Source of the DNA: Pseudomonas arsenicoxydans
GTDB taxonomy: Bacteria > Pseudomonadota > Gammaproteobacteria > Pseudomonadales > Pseudomonadaceae
Reading direction: 5' to 3'
NCBI RefSeq assembly: GCF_006438915.1
Contig: NZ_RCZE01000006.1
Coordinates: 310,001 to 374,000 of the forward strand
Length of the DNA stretch: 64,000 nt
Made by a program: the position numbers and the translations under genes
Shown: positions 25,652 to 35,170 of the stretch, piece by piece
Position numbering within the stretch: position 1 is the stretch's first letter
How the letters are laid out: every line of letters starts with the position of its first letter
The notes under the pieces: generated by a model
Database searches by the model: none
The model's input: the letters and a program-made list of their open reading frames with translations, nothing else
What the model was told of the DNA's origin: nothing

Positions 25652-28345
25652 TCAGACGAGGGGCCCGCGCGGGTAGCGTTTGAGCTTTTCGATCAGCTCG
25701 GCGCCGGGGATCGGGCGGTCGAACAGGTAGCCCTGGCCGACGTCGCAGCGGTGGCGGCGCAAGAACGCAAGCTGTTCGGCGGTCTCGATGCCTTCGGCCA
25801 CGACCTTGAGTTTCAGGTTGTGGGCCATGGCGATCACCGCGGAGGTGATTTCCATGTCGTCCTGGTTGTCCGGGATTTCGTGGATAAAGCTGCGATCGAT
25901 CTTGATGATGTCGATCGGGAATTTTTTCAGGTAACTGAGCGATGAATAACCGGTGCCGAAGTCGTCCATGGCCAGGGTCAGGCCCAGGCGCTTGAGCTGG
26001 TCGAGCTGCAAGTGGGTGTCTTCGGTGGCTTCCAGCAGCAGGCCTTCGGTCAGTTCCAATTCGAGCAGATTGGCCGGCAGCGCTTCTTCCTTAAGGATGT
26101 TGGCGATGGACGACACCAGGTCCGGGTCGGAGAACTGCTTGGGCGACAGGTTGATGGCCACTTGAAGATTGCCCAGGCCAGCGGCGCTCAGTTCCTTGCT
26201 CATGCGGCAGGCCTGGCGGGCGATCCATTTGCCGATCGGGATGATCAGGCCGGTTTCTTCGGCGACGCTGATGAACTGGTCCGGGCGGATCATGCCTTTG
26301 TCCGGATGGTTCCAGCGCAGCAGCGCTTCCATGCCCAGCAGGCGGCCGCTGCGCAGGCAGAGCTTGGGCTGGTAGAACACGTCCAGTTCATTCTGGGTCA
26401 GGGCGCGGCGCAGATTGTTCTCGACGAACAGCTTGTAGCTGGCCTCGGCATTCAGCGCTTCGGTGAACACCTGGACCTGATGCTTGCCATTGGCCTTGGC
26501 CTTGTGCAGCGCCAGGCCGGCGTTGCGCATCAGGGTTTGCGGGTCGCGACCGTGCAGCGGCGCGCAGGCCAGGCCCACGGAACCGGTGACGCTGATCAAT
26601 TGATTGTCGACGAACATCGGCTTGTCGAGGGTCATCAACAGCTGGTGGGCGACCTGTTGGCCGGTGCGCTGGTCGGTGTTGTCCAGCAGCACGGCGAATT
26701 CGTTGCTGGCGAAACGCGCCAGGCTGCCGCTCGGGCTCAGGCTGTTGCGCAGGCGTCGTGCCAGGCTGATCAGCAGTTTGTCGCCGGTCTGGTGACCGAG
26801 GCTGTCGTTGATCCGCTTGAAGTTGTCGATGTCCACCAGCAGCAGGCTGATCGGCGTATCGGTGTCGCGGGCGAAACGTTCATCGAGGTTGCGGATGAAC
26901 GCCGGGCGGTTGCCGAGGTTGGTCAGGTTGTCGGTGTACGCCAGGCGCTCGATGCGCTGCTGGGCGAGTTTGGTCTGGGTGATGTCTTCGTAGATGCCGA
27001 TGTAATGCGTCAGCTCACGGTTGTCGCCGTACACCTTGGAGATCGACAGCTGCCCCCAATACGGTTCGAGGTTTTTGCGGCGACTCTTGAATTCGCCCTG
27101 CCAACTGTTGCTCTTGGCCAGCGCCGAGGGCGCGTCGAACAGCAGTTCGCTGAGGTTCTCCAGCGCCGGCAGTTCCGACAGCCGCTGGCCGTGGACTTCT
27201 TCGGTGCTGTATTGGGTGATCGCGGTGAAGCTCGGGTTGACGTATTCGACCACGCCGTCGCAATTGACCAGCAAAAACGCGTTGGCGCTTTGCTCGACCG
27301 CACGCTGGAACAGGTGCAGGGCGCTGGTGGCGGTGCGGCGGTTGTGGTTGTTGATGACCTGGGCGAACTGATCGGCCAATTCGCCGGCGAAAGCGATTTC
27401 GTCCGACTGCCAGGCGCGGGTCGCACCGGTCTGTTCCAGGCACAACACGCCGACCACCTGGCCGTCGACGCGGATGCTGGCGTCGAGCATCGCGTTTACA
27501 TCGCGCGGGCGTAGGCTCTCGGCCATGTCCCGGGTGCGCGGGTCACGCATGGCGTTGTGGGCATCGATGGCGCGGCTGCTGTGCAAGGCTTCGAGATAAT
27601 CCGGGAAGCCGCTGACGTCAATCGGTTCCGGCAGTTGGTATTCACTGCTGGCGCGGTGATACGCAGATATCGGCACCAGCATCGAGCCTTCGAGGTTCCA
27701 CAGGCTGGCACTGTCGATTTCGTAGATGTCGCAGGCGCTGCGGGTAATCAGTTCGGCGGCTTCTTGCAGGGAATTGTTGGTGCTGTAGCGCTGGCGCGTC
27801 AGCAACAGGATCAGGTCCTGCTGGGCGCGCACCCGGTCCAGATGCTGCAATTGTTCCTGCTGGGCACGCTGGTTGAGCTCGAGGGCGATTTGCAGGCGCG
27901 AGTTCTGGGTTTCCAGATCCTGCGAGGGCTGTAGCGCAAAGCCTTCGAACAGGTCATCGACCACCAGCAGATAGCCGCGCAACAGGTGCCGATTGTGCTG
28001 TTTATAGGCTTCGCCCAGTTCCAGCAGGTTCAAGGCGCCCGAGGCGGTGTGCAAGGTGTAGCGGATCTGGTAGTTCGGACTGTCGGTGAGTTGCTGCTGG
28101 ACCGCGTCATGCAGCTGATATCGCGCTTCGGGCTCCATCAGGCTGGCGTAGGGAGAATCGACCAGTGCACACAGGTCTACGGCCGGCAGACCGAAATGGC
28201 GTTCACAATTAGGATCGAGAAACAGCAGCGCCCAGCTAGGTTCATTCAGCCGTTCGAAACGCAGCATGCCGAGCCGCGAGGGCACAGGCAACTGCGTCAC
28301 TACCTCGGCCACCATACGGCTGGCGGCATCGGGTTGGCTTTTCAT
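25652..28345 (-). CDS. dipA: DipA-type c-di-GMP phosphodiesterase (PAS-GAF-PAS-GGDEF-EAL)
   Basis: 897 residues, next to 899 for P. aeruginosa DipA (PA5017), which lowers c-di-GMP and promotes biofilm dispersal. Order: N-terminal PAS-like domain (about 20-140), GAF (about 200-360), PAS (about 370-490), GGDEF (about 500-650), EAL (about 655-895). The diguanylate-cyclase signature is degenerate (ASNEF for GGDEF at about 545-549), so synthesis is unlikely; the EAL motif is intact (EALLRW, Glu at 673) with the later ELTEGLLLE and DDFGTGYSSLSYL motifs, so hydrolysis is expected. ATG 28345 is chosen for the family N-terminus (MKSQPDAASR); there is no good ribosome site, and the frame is open to 28459. 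Confidence 0.92.
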   Translation of the reverse strand: MKSQPDAASRMVAEVVTQLPVPSRLGMLRFERLNEPSWALLFLDPNCERHFGLPAVDLCALVDSPYASLMEPEARYQLHDAVQQQLTDSPNYQIRYTLHTASGALNLLELGEAYKQHNRHLLRGYLLVVDDLFEGFALQPSQDLETQNSRLQIALELNQRAQQEQLQHLDRVRAQQDLILLLTRQRYSTNNSLQEAAELITRSACDIYEIDSASLWNLEGSMLVPISAYHRASSEYQLPEPIDVSGFPDYLEALHSSRAIDAHNAMRDPRTRDMAESLRPRDVNAMLDASIRVDGQVVGVLCLEQTGATRAWQSDEIAFAGELADQFAQVINNHNRRTATSALHLFQRAVEQSANAFLLVNCDGVVEYVNPSFTAITQYSTEEVHGQRLSELPALENLSELLFDAPSALAKSNSWQGEFKSRRKNLEPYWGQLSISKVYGDNRELTHYIGIYEDITQTKLAQQRIERLAYTDNLTNLGNRPAFIRNLDERFARDTDTPISLLLVDIDNFKRINDSLGHQTGDKLLISLARRLRNSLSPSGSLARFASNEFAVLLDNTDQRTGQQVAHQLLMTLDKPMFVDNQLISVTGSVGLACAPLHGRDPQTLMRNAGLALHKAKANGKHQVQVFTEALNAEASYKLFVENNLRRALTQNELDVFYQPKLCLRSGRLLGMEALLRWNHPDKGMIRPDQFISVAEETGLIIPIGKWIARQACRMSKELSAAGLGNLQVAINLSPKQFSDPDLVSSIANILKEEALPANLLELELTEGLLLEATEDTHLQLDQLKRLGLTLAMDDFGTGYSSLSYLKKFPIDIIKIDRSFIHEIPDNQDDMEITSAVIAMAHNLKLKVVAEGIETAEQLAFLRRHRCDVGQGYLFDRPIPGAELIEKLKRYPRGPLV

Positions 28346-28530
28346 TGAGGGAAACTCGCTTCGAATGTGCTGATCGCGCCGGGCTCTCGCCCTCTTAACT
28401 GTTGTCTGCGGCAAGGTTGCATCATTGCGGCCCCGACTGACAAGAGACATGAAGGCCAAGTGCTATAAGAATATGTCGGCAGGTGCGAAGTTTTCTCCAG
28501 TTCGTGAGCTGAAAGTAATCTATTTGGGTC

Positions 28531-28635
28531 TGTGGCGAGTGAGCTTGCTCACGCTGGGCTGCGTAGCGGCCCCAAATTTCCGGCAACTGTTGCCTATTTG
28601 TGAGTGCTTCGCACTCAAGCGGGAGCAAGTATTGC
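28531..28635. repeat. Degenerate REP pair, type B
   Basis: TGTGGCGAGTGAGCTTGCTC at 28531 with the inner GCTGCGTAGC palindrome, and a decayed right arm (GAGTGCTTCGCACTC, then GCGGGAGCAAG and loss of the CCTCGCCACA end). It looks like an old element that has lost its terminal match. Confidence 0.65.
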
Positions 28636-28639
28636 GACT

Positions 28640-30034
28640 TCAACGTAATGGAATGCTGATTGATTGCAGTGGTTTACCGTCCCGGTCGTGGTAATGGACC
28701 TGAATTTGCTCGCCATCAACAACCAGATGGGCAAAGTTGTCCTCGCTGACCACATTACTGGTCAGTTCATGCCGATAGTCCCCCGCAGCCGTTTGCGCCA
28801 GCGGCTGATCGAGAATGAACGTGGATGCCTTGGCGTACGGCAGCAGTTTGCTGTTGCACAGCGGCGAGGAAACGACGGTGTACACCTCGAAGTCCGGGTC
28901 TTCGCTGTGGGTCAGGCGACTGGTCAGGGAGCCGTGGACATCGCCCGAAACGAAGATGACGTTCTTGATGCGGTGCGTGCGAATTGTCTCCAGCAACCGC
29001 AGGCGTTGTTCCGGAAAGGCTTTCCAGGCGTCATCGCCGTTGAGTTTGCGGTCGGGGTAGAACATCACGCTGGTGACCACGAATTTGACCCTTGCCTGGC
29101 TGTGGATCAGCCATTTGAGCAGTGTTTGTTCCTGTTCTTCATCGAGGATGCGGCGATCATCGGCCGACAGGTTGCGCCGAGTACGGCTGTCGGTGACAAA
29201 CCATTCAATATCGCCGTCGGTGAACTGATACCAATACTGTTCAAGTTTTCTGCTTATCTCACCATTTTCTAAACGTTCATGCGCCGGACTATGGCTGGCT
29301 TGATATAACTCATAAGCGGTCATGGCGTTTTTATATAAGTCGGAATCTGATTTGCTCTCGTTTGCCGGCCAGTTGTCTTCAATTTCGTGGTCATCGAGGA
29401 TCATGTAAGTCGACAGGCTGGACATTAAAGTTGAAATACCAGGCTGAGAAAAAGCTGATCGATATTTGCTGAGTATGTCTTTGAGTTCCCGGTCGGGAGC
29501 AATAACGTTCAAATCATCGACGTAAATTTGATCTCCAGTCATCAGCATCGCACTGATGGGCGGTTCGGCCCGCTGCGCGAGCTCGGTGATCGAAGCAAAA
29601 ATGCGGTCGCCGGCCTTCGGTGTGATTGCGATGCCAGCGGTCATACGCAAGTAGCGGCAGGAGCCGACGATATAGGCCCGTGGCAGTCGGGCCTTGCTGG
29701 ACCGCGTGCGAAACCGGTAAATCTCCCGTGGCCATTGCAATGGCAGTTCCTGGACCGTTTCCACGGTATGCACCGGGCTCATCGGGCTGAACCAGCCGGC
29801 CTGATACTCGTACTCGGTGTCGCTGGTCAGTTCATTGAGCGCAATAACATCGGACATGTCGCGCAAGTGCGTCAACTTTACAAATTCGCCTCGGGACCAA
29901 TTGGCTTCGCCTTGGCGTCGATAACGAATGCCTGCAAATGCAAAAGCATTATCTTGAAGTTCTCCGCGCAGAAAGATGCGCGCGTGATTAGTTGTAGTGT
30001 GGCCAATAATCGGGCCGACAGTCGGTTTGAGCAT
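28640..30034 (-). CDS. PhoD-like alkaline phosphatase / phosphodiesterase family protein
   Basis: 464 residues from MLKPTVGPIIGHTTTNHARIFLRG; a second in-frame ATG lies four codons upstream (30046), but only 30034 has a GGAT-like ribosome site. An N-terminal immunoglobulin-like domain (about 1-110) precedes the metallophosphatase domain with the PhoD metal-binding motifs GSCRY, TGDQIYVDD, ILDDHEIEDNW and VSGDVHGS. No signal peptide or Tat motif is seen, so unlike classical secreted PhoD it is probably cytoplasmic. A stretch around 29220-29530 is AT-rich. Substrate unknown. It lies alone between dipA and aceF. Confidence 0.82.
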   Translation of the reverse strand: MLKPTVGPIIGHTTTNHARIFLRGELQDNAFAFAGIRYRRQGEANWSRGEFVKLTHLRDMSDVIALNELTSDTEYEYQAGWFSPMSPVHTVETVQELPLQWPREIYRFRTRSSKARLPRAYIVGSCRYLRMTAGIAITPKAGDRIFASITELAQRAEPPISAMLMTGDQIYVDDLNVIAPDRELKDILSKYRSAFSQPGISTLMSSLSTYMILDDHEIEDNWPANESKSDSDLYKNAMTAYELYQASHSPAHERLENGEISRKLEQYWYQFTDGDIEWFVTDSRTRRNLSADDRRILDEEQEQTLLKWLIHSQARVKFVVTSVMFYPDRKLNGDDAWKAFPEQRLRLLETIRTHRIKNVIFVSGDVHGSLTSRLTHSEDPDFEVYTVVSSPLCNSKLLPYAKASTFILDQPLAQTAAGDYRHELTSNVVSEDNFAHLVVDGEQIQVHYHDRDGKPLQSISIPLR

Positions 30035-30206
30035 GTTCGAATCCATTCGAAGTAAGTGTTAACTAAGCAGAAGGTGACTGATGCAGTTTTATTGAATATC
30101 AGTTGGACTAAGCCTAGTTGTTGACTGGCAAAAAATATCGGGAGGAAGTTGACGTGCGTCGTGGGCAAAATCAGCCACGAACGTAGGAAGAAGCTTTATT
30201 CAAGGC

Positions 30207-30234
30207 AAAAAAAAGCCCCGCCAAATTGGCGGGG
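30207..30234 (-). terminator. Rho-independent terminator of the aceE-aceF operon
   Basis: On the minus strand CCCCGCC-AATTT-GGCGGGG is followed by C and eight T. It lies 73 bases after the aceF stop. Confidence 0.93.
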
Positions 30235-30242
30235 TTGAGGTA

Positions 30243-30299
30243 CGAGCGTGGCGCTCGGAAAACGTGCTACGCGATCGGCCCTCCGGTGAGGGAGGGCCG
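30243..30299 (-). other. Two hairpins in the aceF 3' untranslated region
   Basis: Between the aceF stop and the terminator are an 8-base perfect stem GGCCCTCC / GGAGGGCC (30277-30284 with 30291-30298, loop of six) and a 6-base stem CGAGCG / CGCTCG (30243-30257, loop TGG). With the terminator they make three consecutive stems, which could stabilise the mRNA 3' end or form a 3'-UTR-derived RNA. Confidence 0.5.
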
Positions 30300-30306
30300 G
30301 CCGGTG

Positions 30307-32289
30307 TTACAGCAGGATGGTGCGGATGTCCGCCAGCAGGCTGCTCAGACGCTGGGTGAAGCGTGCAGCAGCGGCGCCGTTGATCACACGGTGATCGTAG
30401 GATAGCGACAGCGGCAGCATCAGTTTCGGCTGGAAGGCTTTGCCGTCCCAGACTGGCTGGATGGTTGCCTTGGAAACACCTAGGATCGCCACTTCCGGCG
30501 CGTTGACGATCGGCGTGAAGCCGGTGCCGCCAATGTGGCCGAGGCTGGAAATGGTGAAGCAGGCGCCTTGCATGTCGTCAGCGGTGAGCTTTTTGTCGCG
30601 GGCTTTGGCGGCCAGCGCAGCGGCTTCGGCTGCCAGTTGCAACAGGCTCTTCTGGTCGACGTTCTTGATGACCGGTACCAACAGGCCTTCAGGGGTGTCG
30701 ACCGCGAAGCCGATGTTCACGTACTTCTTGCGGATAATCGCTTTGCCGCTTGGCGCCAGCGAACTGTTGAAGTCCGGCAGTTCCTTGAGCAAATGCGCGC
30801 AGGACTTGAGCAGCAGCGGCAGGATGGTCAGCTTGACGCCGGCCTTCTCTGCAACGGCTTTCTGAGCGATACGGAACGCTTCCAACTCGGTGATATCAGC
30901 CGAATCGAACTGAGTCACGTGCGGAATGTTCAGCCAGCTGCGATGCAGGCTCGACGCGCCGATTTGCATCAGGCGAGTCATCGGCACTTCTTCGGTTTCA
31001 CCGAAGCGGCTGAAATCCACGACCGGAATCGGCGGGATGCCCGCGCCGCCGGTTGCGCCAGCAGCAGCGGCCGGTGCTTCCTTGGCCTTCTGCATCATCG
31101 CCTTGACGTAAACCTGCACGTCTTCCTTGAGGATGCGCCCGTGCGGGCCACTGGCGCCGACGGCGTTCAGCTCGACGCCGAACTCGCGAGCCAGTTGACG
31201 CACGGCCGGGCCGGCGTGAACTTTGGCGCCAGGCTTGGCTGGAGCCGCAACCGGGGCGGCAGCAGGTGCGGCTGCGGCAGGTGCAGCAGCGGCTGGCGCC
31301 GGAGCACTCGGTGCAGCAGCGGCGGTCGCCGGGGCAGCAGCAGGCGCAGCGCCTTTGACTTTCAGCTTGAGGATCAGGTCGCCGGTACCGACTTCGTCAT
31401 CCAGCTTGATGGAAATGCTTTCCACCACACCAGCGGCAGGCGATGGAATTTCCATGCTTGCCTTGTCGGATTCCAGGGTGATCAGCGACTGATCGGCTTC
31501 AACGGTGTCGCCGGCCTTGACCAGGACTTCGATGATCTTGGCCTTGCCCGCCGAACCGATGTCCGGAACGTGGATGTCCTGAACGCTATCGGCCACTGGA
31601 GCAGCCGGAGCTGCCGCAGGAGCAGGCGCGGCAGCGGGTGCCGGAGTATCGGCCTGGGCTGGCGCGGCAGCCGGTGCAGCAGCACCTGCCACTTCCAGGT
31701 CCAGAATCAGGTCGCCGGTGCCGACTTCGTCGTTGAGCTTGACGCTGATGGCCTTGATCACGCCAGCGGCAGGCGAAGGGATTTCCATGCTCGCCTTGTC
31801 GGATTCCAGGGTGATCAAGGATTGATCAGCCTCGACGGTGTCGCCGACCTTGACCTGGATCTCGATAATCTGGGCCTTGCCCGCCGAACCGATGTCCGGC
31901 ACGTGCACTTTCTGAATCGAAGCGGCAGGCGGCGCAGCAGCAGGCGCGGCGGCAGCAGCAGGAGCAGCAGGAGCAGCAGGAGCAGCAGCCGGTTTCGCTT
32001 CAGCTTTTGCAGCCGGCGCAGCCGCAGCGGCAGCCGCCGGGGCCGCAACTGCGGCACCTTCGACTTCCAGCTCGAGCAGTTCGTCGCCTTCTTTCAGGCG
32101 ATCGCCCAGCTTCACTTTCAGGCTTTTGACGATGCCGGCCTTAGGCGCAGGAATTTCCATGCTCGCCTTGTCCGACTCCAGCGTCAGGATGCTCTGGTCG
32201 GCTTCGACACGGTCGCCGACCTTCACAAACAGTTCAATTACTTCACCTTCACCGCTGCCGATGTCAGGTACGCGAATGAGTTCGCTCAC
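30307..32289 (-). CDS. aceF: Pyruvate dehydrogenase E2, dihydrolipoamide acetyltransferase
   Basis: 660-residue core of the pyruvate dehydrogenase complex; transfers acetyl from lipoyl groups to CoA. It has three lipoyl domains, each with the ESDKASMEIP motif (lipoyl lysines at 41, 165 and 276), joined by long Ala/Pro linkers. The E1/E3-binding domain follows (about 365-400, AVRQLAREFGVELNAV), then the catalytic domain ending in SYDHRVINGAAAARF with the active-site His. The start is GTG (32289), supported by GAGGAG upstream and the family N-terminus SELIRVPDIGSGEGEV. It begins 11 bases after aceE on the same strand. Corresponds to PA5016. Confidence 0.97.
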   Translation of the reverse strand: MSELIRVPDIGSGEGEVIELFVKVGDRVEADQSILTLESDKASMEIPAPKAGIVKSLKVKLGDRLKEGDELLELEVEGAAVAAPAAAAAAAPAAKAEAKPAAAPAAPAAPAAAAAPAAAPPAASIQKVHVPDIGSAGKAQIIEIQVKVGDTVEADQSLITLESDKASMEIPSPAAGVIKAISVKLNDEVGTGDLILDLEVAGAAAPAAAPAQADTPAPAAAPAPAAAPAAPVADSVQDIHVPDIGSAGKAKIIEVLVKAGDTVEADQSLITLESDKASMEIPSPAAGVVESISIKLDDEVGTGDLILKLKVKGAAPAAAPATAAAAPSAPAPAAAAPAAAAPAAAPVAAPAKPGAKVHAGPAVRQLAREFGVELNAVGASGPHGRILKEDVQVYVKAMMQKAKEAPAAAAGATGGAGIPPIPVVDFSRFGETEEVPMTRLMQIGASSLHRSWLNIPHVTQFDSADITELEAFRIAQKAVAEKAGVKLTILPLLLKSCAHLLKELPDFNSSLAPSGKAIIRKKYVNIGFAVDTPEGLLVPVIKNVDQKSLLQLAAEAAALAAKARDKKLTADDMQGACFTISSLGHIGGTGFTPIVNAPEVAILGVSKATIQPVWDGKAFQPKLMLPLSLSYDHRVINGAAAARFTQRLSSLLADIRTILL

Positions 32290-32300
32290 AGAATCTCTCC

Positions 32301-34946
32301 TCAGCAGTCCAGTGGGTTGAGTTTTTCCGGGTTGATACCGAACTTGGTGATGGCTTCAGCCACAACCTTAGGTTCGATGTCACCACGGTCAGCCAAGGCT
32401 TCCAGGGCTGCCAACACCACGAAATGACGGTCGACTTCGAAGAAATGACGCAATTTCTTGCGGCTGTCGCTGCGGCCGAAACCGTCGGTGCCCAGGACTT
32501 TGAATTCCTTGGACGGGACCCACTGACGAATTTGCTCAGCGAACAACTTCATGTAGTCGGTAGAGGCGATGACCGGACCTTTGCGGCCGTTCAGGCACTC
32601 TTCGACGTAGCTCAGCTTAGGCTTCTGGCCCGGGTGCAGACGGTTGGTGCGCTCGACGGCCAGGCCGTCGCGACGCAGTTCGTTGAAGCTGGTAACGCTC
32701 CATACGTCAGCGCCGACGTTGAACTCTTCACGCAGAATCTTCGCCGCTTCACGGACTTCACGCAGGATGGTGCCGGAGCCCATCAGTTGAACGTGGTGCG
32801 CCGCTTCGCGGGTGTCTTCTTCGAGCAGGTACATGCCCTTGATGATGCCTTCCTCGACGCCGGCCGGCATGGCTGGCTGCTGGTAGGACTCGTTCATCAC
32901 GGTGATGTAGTAGAAAACGTCCTGCTGCTCTTCGGTCATCTTCTTCATGCCGTCCTGGATGATCACCGCCAGCTCGTAGCCGTAGGTTGGATCAAAGGTG
33001 CGGCAGTTCGGGATGGTGCCGGCCAGGATGTGGCTGTGACCATCTTCGTGTTGCAGGCCTTCGCCGTTCAGCGTGGTCCGGCCGGCGGTGCCGCCGATCA
33101 GGAAGCCACGGGTACGGCTGTCACCAGCGGCCCAGGCGAGGTCGCCGATACGCTGGAAGCCGAACATCGAGTAGAAGATGTAGAACGGCAGCATTGGCTG
33201 GTTGTGGCTGGAGTACGAAGTACCGGCAGCGATGAAGGAGCTCATGGCGCCTGCTTCGTTGATGCCTTCTTCGAGAATCTGGCCCTTCTTGTCTTCCTTG
33301 TAGAACATCACCTGGTCTTTATCGACTGGCTCGTAGAGCTGGCCGACGGAGGAGTAGATGCCCAACTGACGGAACATGCCTTCCATACCGAAGGTACGGG
33401 CTTCGTCCGGGATGATCGGAACGATGCGCGAGCCGATTTCCTTGTCCTTGACCAGTTGCGCGAGGATCCGCACGAACGCCATGGTGGTGGAAATCTCACG
33501 GTCGCCCGAGCCATCAAGGATTGCCTTGAGGGTATCGAGTGGCGGCGTTGGCACGCTGATGCTCTTCGCGCGGCGCTGTGGCACGAAACCGCCCAGTGCA
33601 GTGCGGCGCTCGCTCAGGTAGCGGGCTTCGGCGCTGTTTGGCTCTGGCTTGAAGAACGGCAGGTTCTCCAGCTCTTCGTCCTTGACCGGGATGTCGAAAC
33701 GATCGCGGAACAGCTTCAGGCTTTCAACATCAACCTTCTTGGTGTTGTGCGCGGTGTTCTTCGCTTCGCCGGCACCGGTGCCATAACCCTTGATGGTCTT
33801 GGCCAGGATAACGGTGGGTTGTTCTTTGTGGTTGACCGCTTCGTGGTACGCCGCGTAGACCTTGTACGGGTCGTGGCCGCCACGGTTGAGTTTCCAGATC
33901 TCGTCGTCGGACAGATCGGCAACCATCGCCTTGAGTTCTGGCGAGTTGAAGAAGTGTTCACGCACGAACGCGCCGTCTTTGGCTTTGTAGTTCTGGTATT
34001 CGCCGTCGATGACTTCGTCCATGCGACGTTGCAGGATGCCGTCGACGTCTTTGGCCAGCAAAGGGTCCCAGAAACGGCCCCAGATGACTTTGGTCACATT
34101 CCACTGAGCACCGCGGAACACGCCTTCGAGTTCCTGGATGATCTTGCCGTTGCCGCGAACCGGGCCGTCGAGGCGCTGCAAGTTGCAGTTGATGACAAAG
34201 ATCAGGTTGTCGAGCTTCTCGCGGCCAGCCAGCGAGATCGCGCCCAGGGATTCCGGCTCGTCACACTCGCCGTCGCCCAGGAAGCACCAGACTTTCTGCT
34301 TGCCTTCAGGAATGAAACCGCGCGCTTCCAGGTACTTCATGAAGCGTGCCTGGTAGATCGCCTGGATCGGGCCCAGACCCATGGATACGGTCGGGAACTG
34401 CCAGAAGTCAGGCATCAGCCAAGGGTGCGGGTAGGACGACAAGCCCTGACCGTCGACTTCCTGGCGGAAGTTGTTCATCTGGTCTTCGGTGATGCGGCCT
34501 TCCATGAACGCACGGGCGTAAACGCCTGGCGAGGTGTGGCCCTGGAAGTAGATCAGGTCGCCGCCGTGTTCGTCGGTCGGGGCCTGGAAGAAATAGTTGA
34601 AGCCGATGTCATACAGGGTGGCGCTGGAGGCGAAGCTGGAGATGTGACCGCCCAGGTCAGAATCTTTCAGGTTCGTACGCATCACCATGGCCATCGCGTT
34701 CCAGCGTACCAACGAGCGAATGCGGCGTTCCATGAACAGGTCGCCAGGCATGCGTGCTTCGTGGGTAACAGGAATGGTGTTGCGGTATGGCGTGGTGATG
34801 GCGTAAGGCAGTTGCGAACCGCTGCGGGTCGCCAATTCGCCCATACGGGTCATCAGATAGTGAGCGCGGTCTTCGCCTTCTTTGTCGAGAACCGATTCCA
34901 GGGCGTCCAGCCATTCCTGGGTTTCGACGGGATCGAGGTCTTGCAT
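32301..34946 (-). CDS. aceE: Pyruvate dehydrogenase E1 component (homodimeric type)
   Basis: 881-residue thiamine-diphosphate enzyme that decarboxylates pyruvate and acetylates the lipoyl arms of AceF. The N-terminus TQEWLDALESVLDKEG, the HisE1 region (GGHISSFASSATLYDIGFNYFF) and the ThDP motif GDGECDEPESLG...NLIFVINCN are all typical of homodimeric E1. ATG 34946 has GGAG eight bases upstream. First gene of the aceE-aceF operon. The lpd (E3) gene is not nearby. The divergent upstream gap holds paired palindromes. Corresponds to PA5015. Confidence 0.97.
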   Translation of the reverse strand: MQDLDPVETQEWLDALESVLDKEGEDRAHYLMTRMGELATRSGSQLPYAITTPYRNTIPVTHEARMPGDLFMERRIRSLVRWNAMAMVMRTNLKDSDLGGHISSFASSATLYDIGFNYFFQAPTDEHGGDLIYFQGHTSPGVYARAFMEGRITEDQMNNFRQEVDGQGLSSYPHPWLMPDFWQFPTVSMGLGPIQAIYQARFMKYLEARGFIPEGKQKVWCFLGDGECDEPESLGAISLAGREKLDNLIFVINCNLQRLDGPVRGNGKIIQELEGVFRGAQWNVTKVIWGRFWDPLLAKDVDGILQRRMDEVIDGEYQNYKAKDGAFVREHFFNSPELKAMVADLSDDEIWKLNRGGHDPYKVYAAYHEAVNHKEQPTVILAKTIKGYGTGAGEAKNTAHNTKKVDVESLKLFRDRFDIPVKDEELENLPFFKPEPNSAEARYLSERRTALGGFVPQRRAKSISVPTPPLDTLKAILDGSGDREISTTMAFVRILAQLVKDKEIGSRIVPIIPDEARTFGMEGMFRQLGIYSSVGQLYEPVDKDQVMFYKEDKKGQILEEGINEAGAMSSFIAAGTSYSSHNQPMLPFYIFYSMFGFQRIGDLAWAAGDSRTRGFLIGGTAGRTTLNGEGLQHEDGHSHILAGTIPNCRTFDPTYGYELAVIIQDGMKKMTEEQQDVFYYITVMNESYQQPAMPAGVEEGIIKGMYLLEEDTREAAHHVQLMGSGTILREVREAAKILREEFNVGADVWSVTSFNELRRDGLAVERTNRLHPGQKPKLSYVEECLNGRKGPVIASTDYMKLFAEQIRQWVPSKEFKVLGTDGFGRSDSRKKLRHFFEVDRHFVVLAALEALADRGDIEPKVVAEAITKFGINPEKLNPLDC

Positions 34947-35056
34947 GGCTTGCTCCAGGGCGGAAAGGCTTCCAGAATCGGTTGCCTGAGTTTGCGACTG
35001 GCCTTGTGGGCAGACGATATAAATTCTTGGATTGCCGAGAGGTCGTTCCGGCGGCG

Positions 35057-35071
35057 TGTAGTTTTACTACA
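35057..35071. promoter_or_regulatory. Palindromic operator 1 upstream of aceE (HexR-like)
   Basis: TGTAGTTTTACTACA is a perfect palindrome with a 3-base centre, 111-125 bases before the aceE start. It resembles HexR (RpiR family) sites, described as TTGT-N7/8-ACAA or TGTARTWWWAYTACA-like in Pseudomonas and Shewanella. HexR controls central carbon metabolism, which would fit pyruvate dehydrogenase, but the assignment is from memory of the motif. Confidence 0.55.
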
Positions 35072-35108
35072 AATCTTCGGGCATTTCAGCCTTTCGAATG
35101 TATATACG

Positions 35109-35123
35109 AGTAGTAAAACTACA
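35109..35123. promoter_or_regulatory. Palindromic operator 2 upstream of aceE (HexR-like)
   Basis: AGTAGTAAAACTACA, one base off the first operator's pattern TGTAGT-N3-ACTACA. The centres of the two sites are 52 bases apart, about five helical turns, so the same protein could bind both on one DNA face and loop the DNA. Confidence 0.55.
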
Positions 35124-35170
35124 GATGAATGGCTTGTGGCCTCCGGCTGCGTTGTGAGAATAATCGTTAA

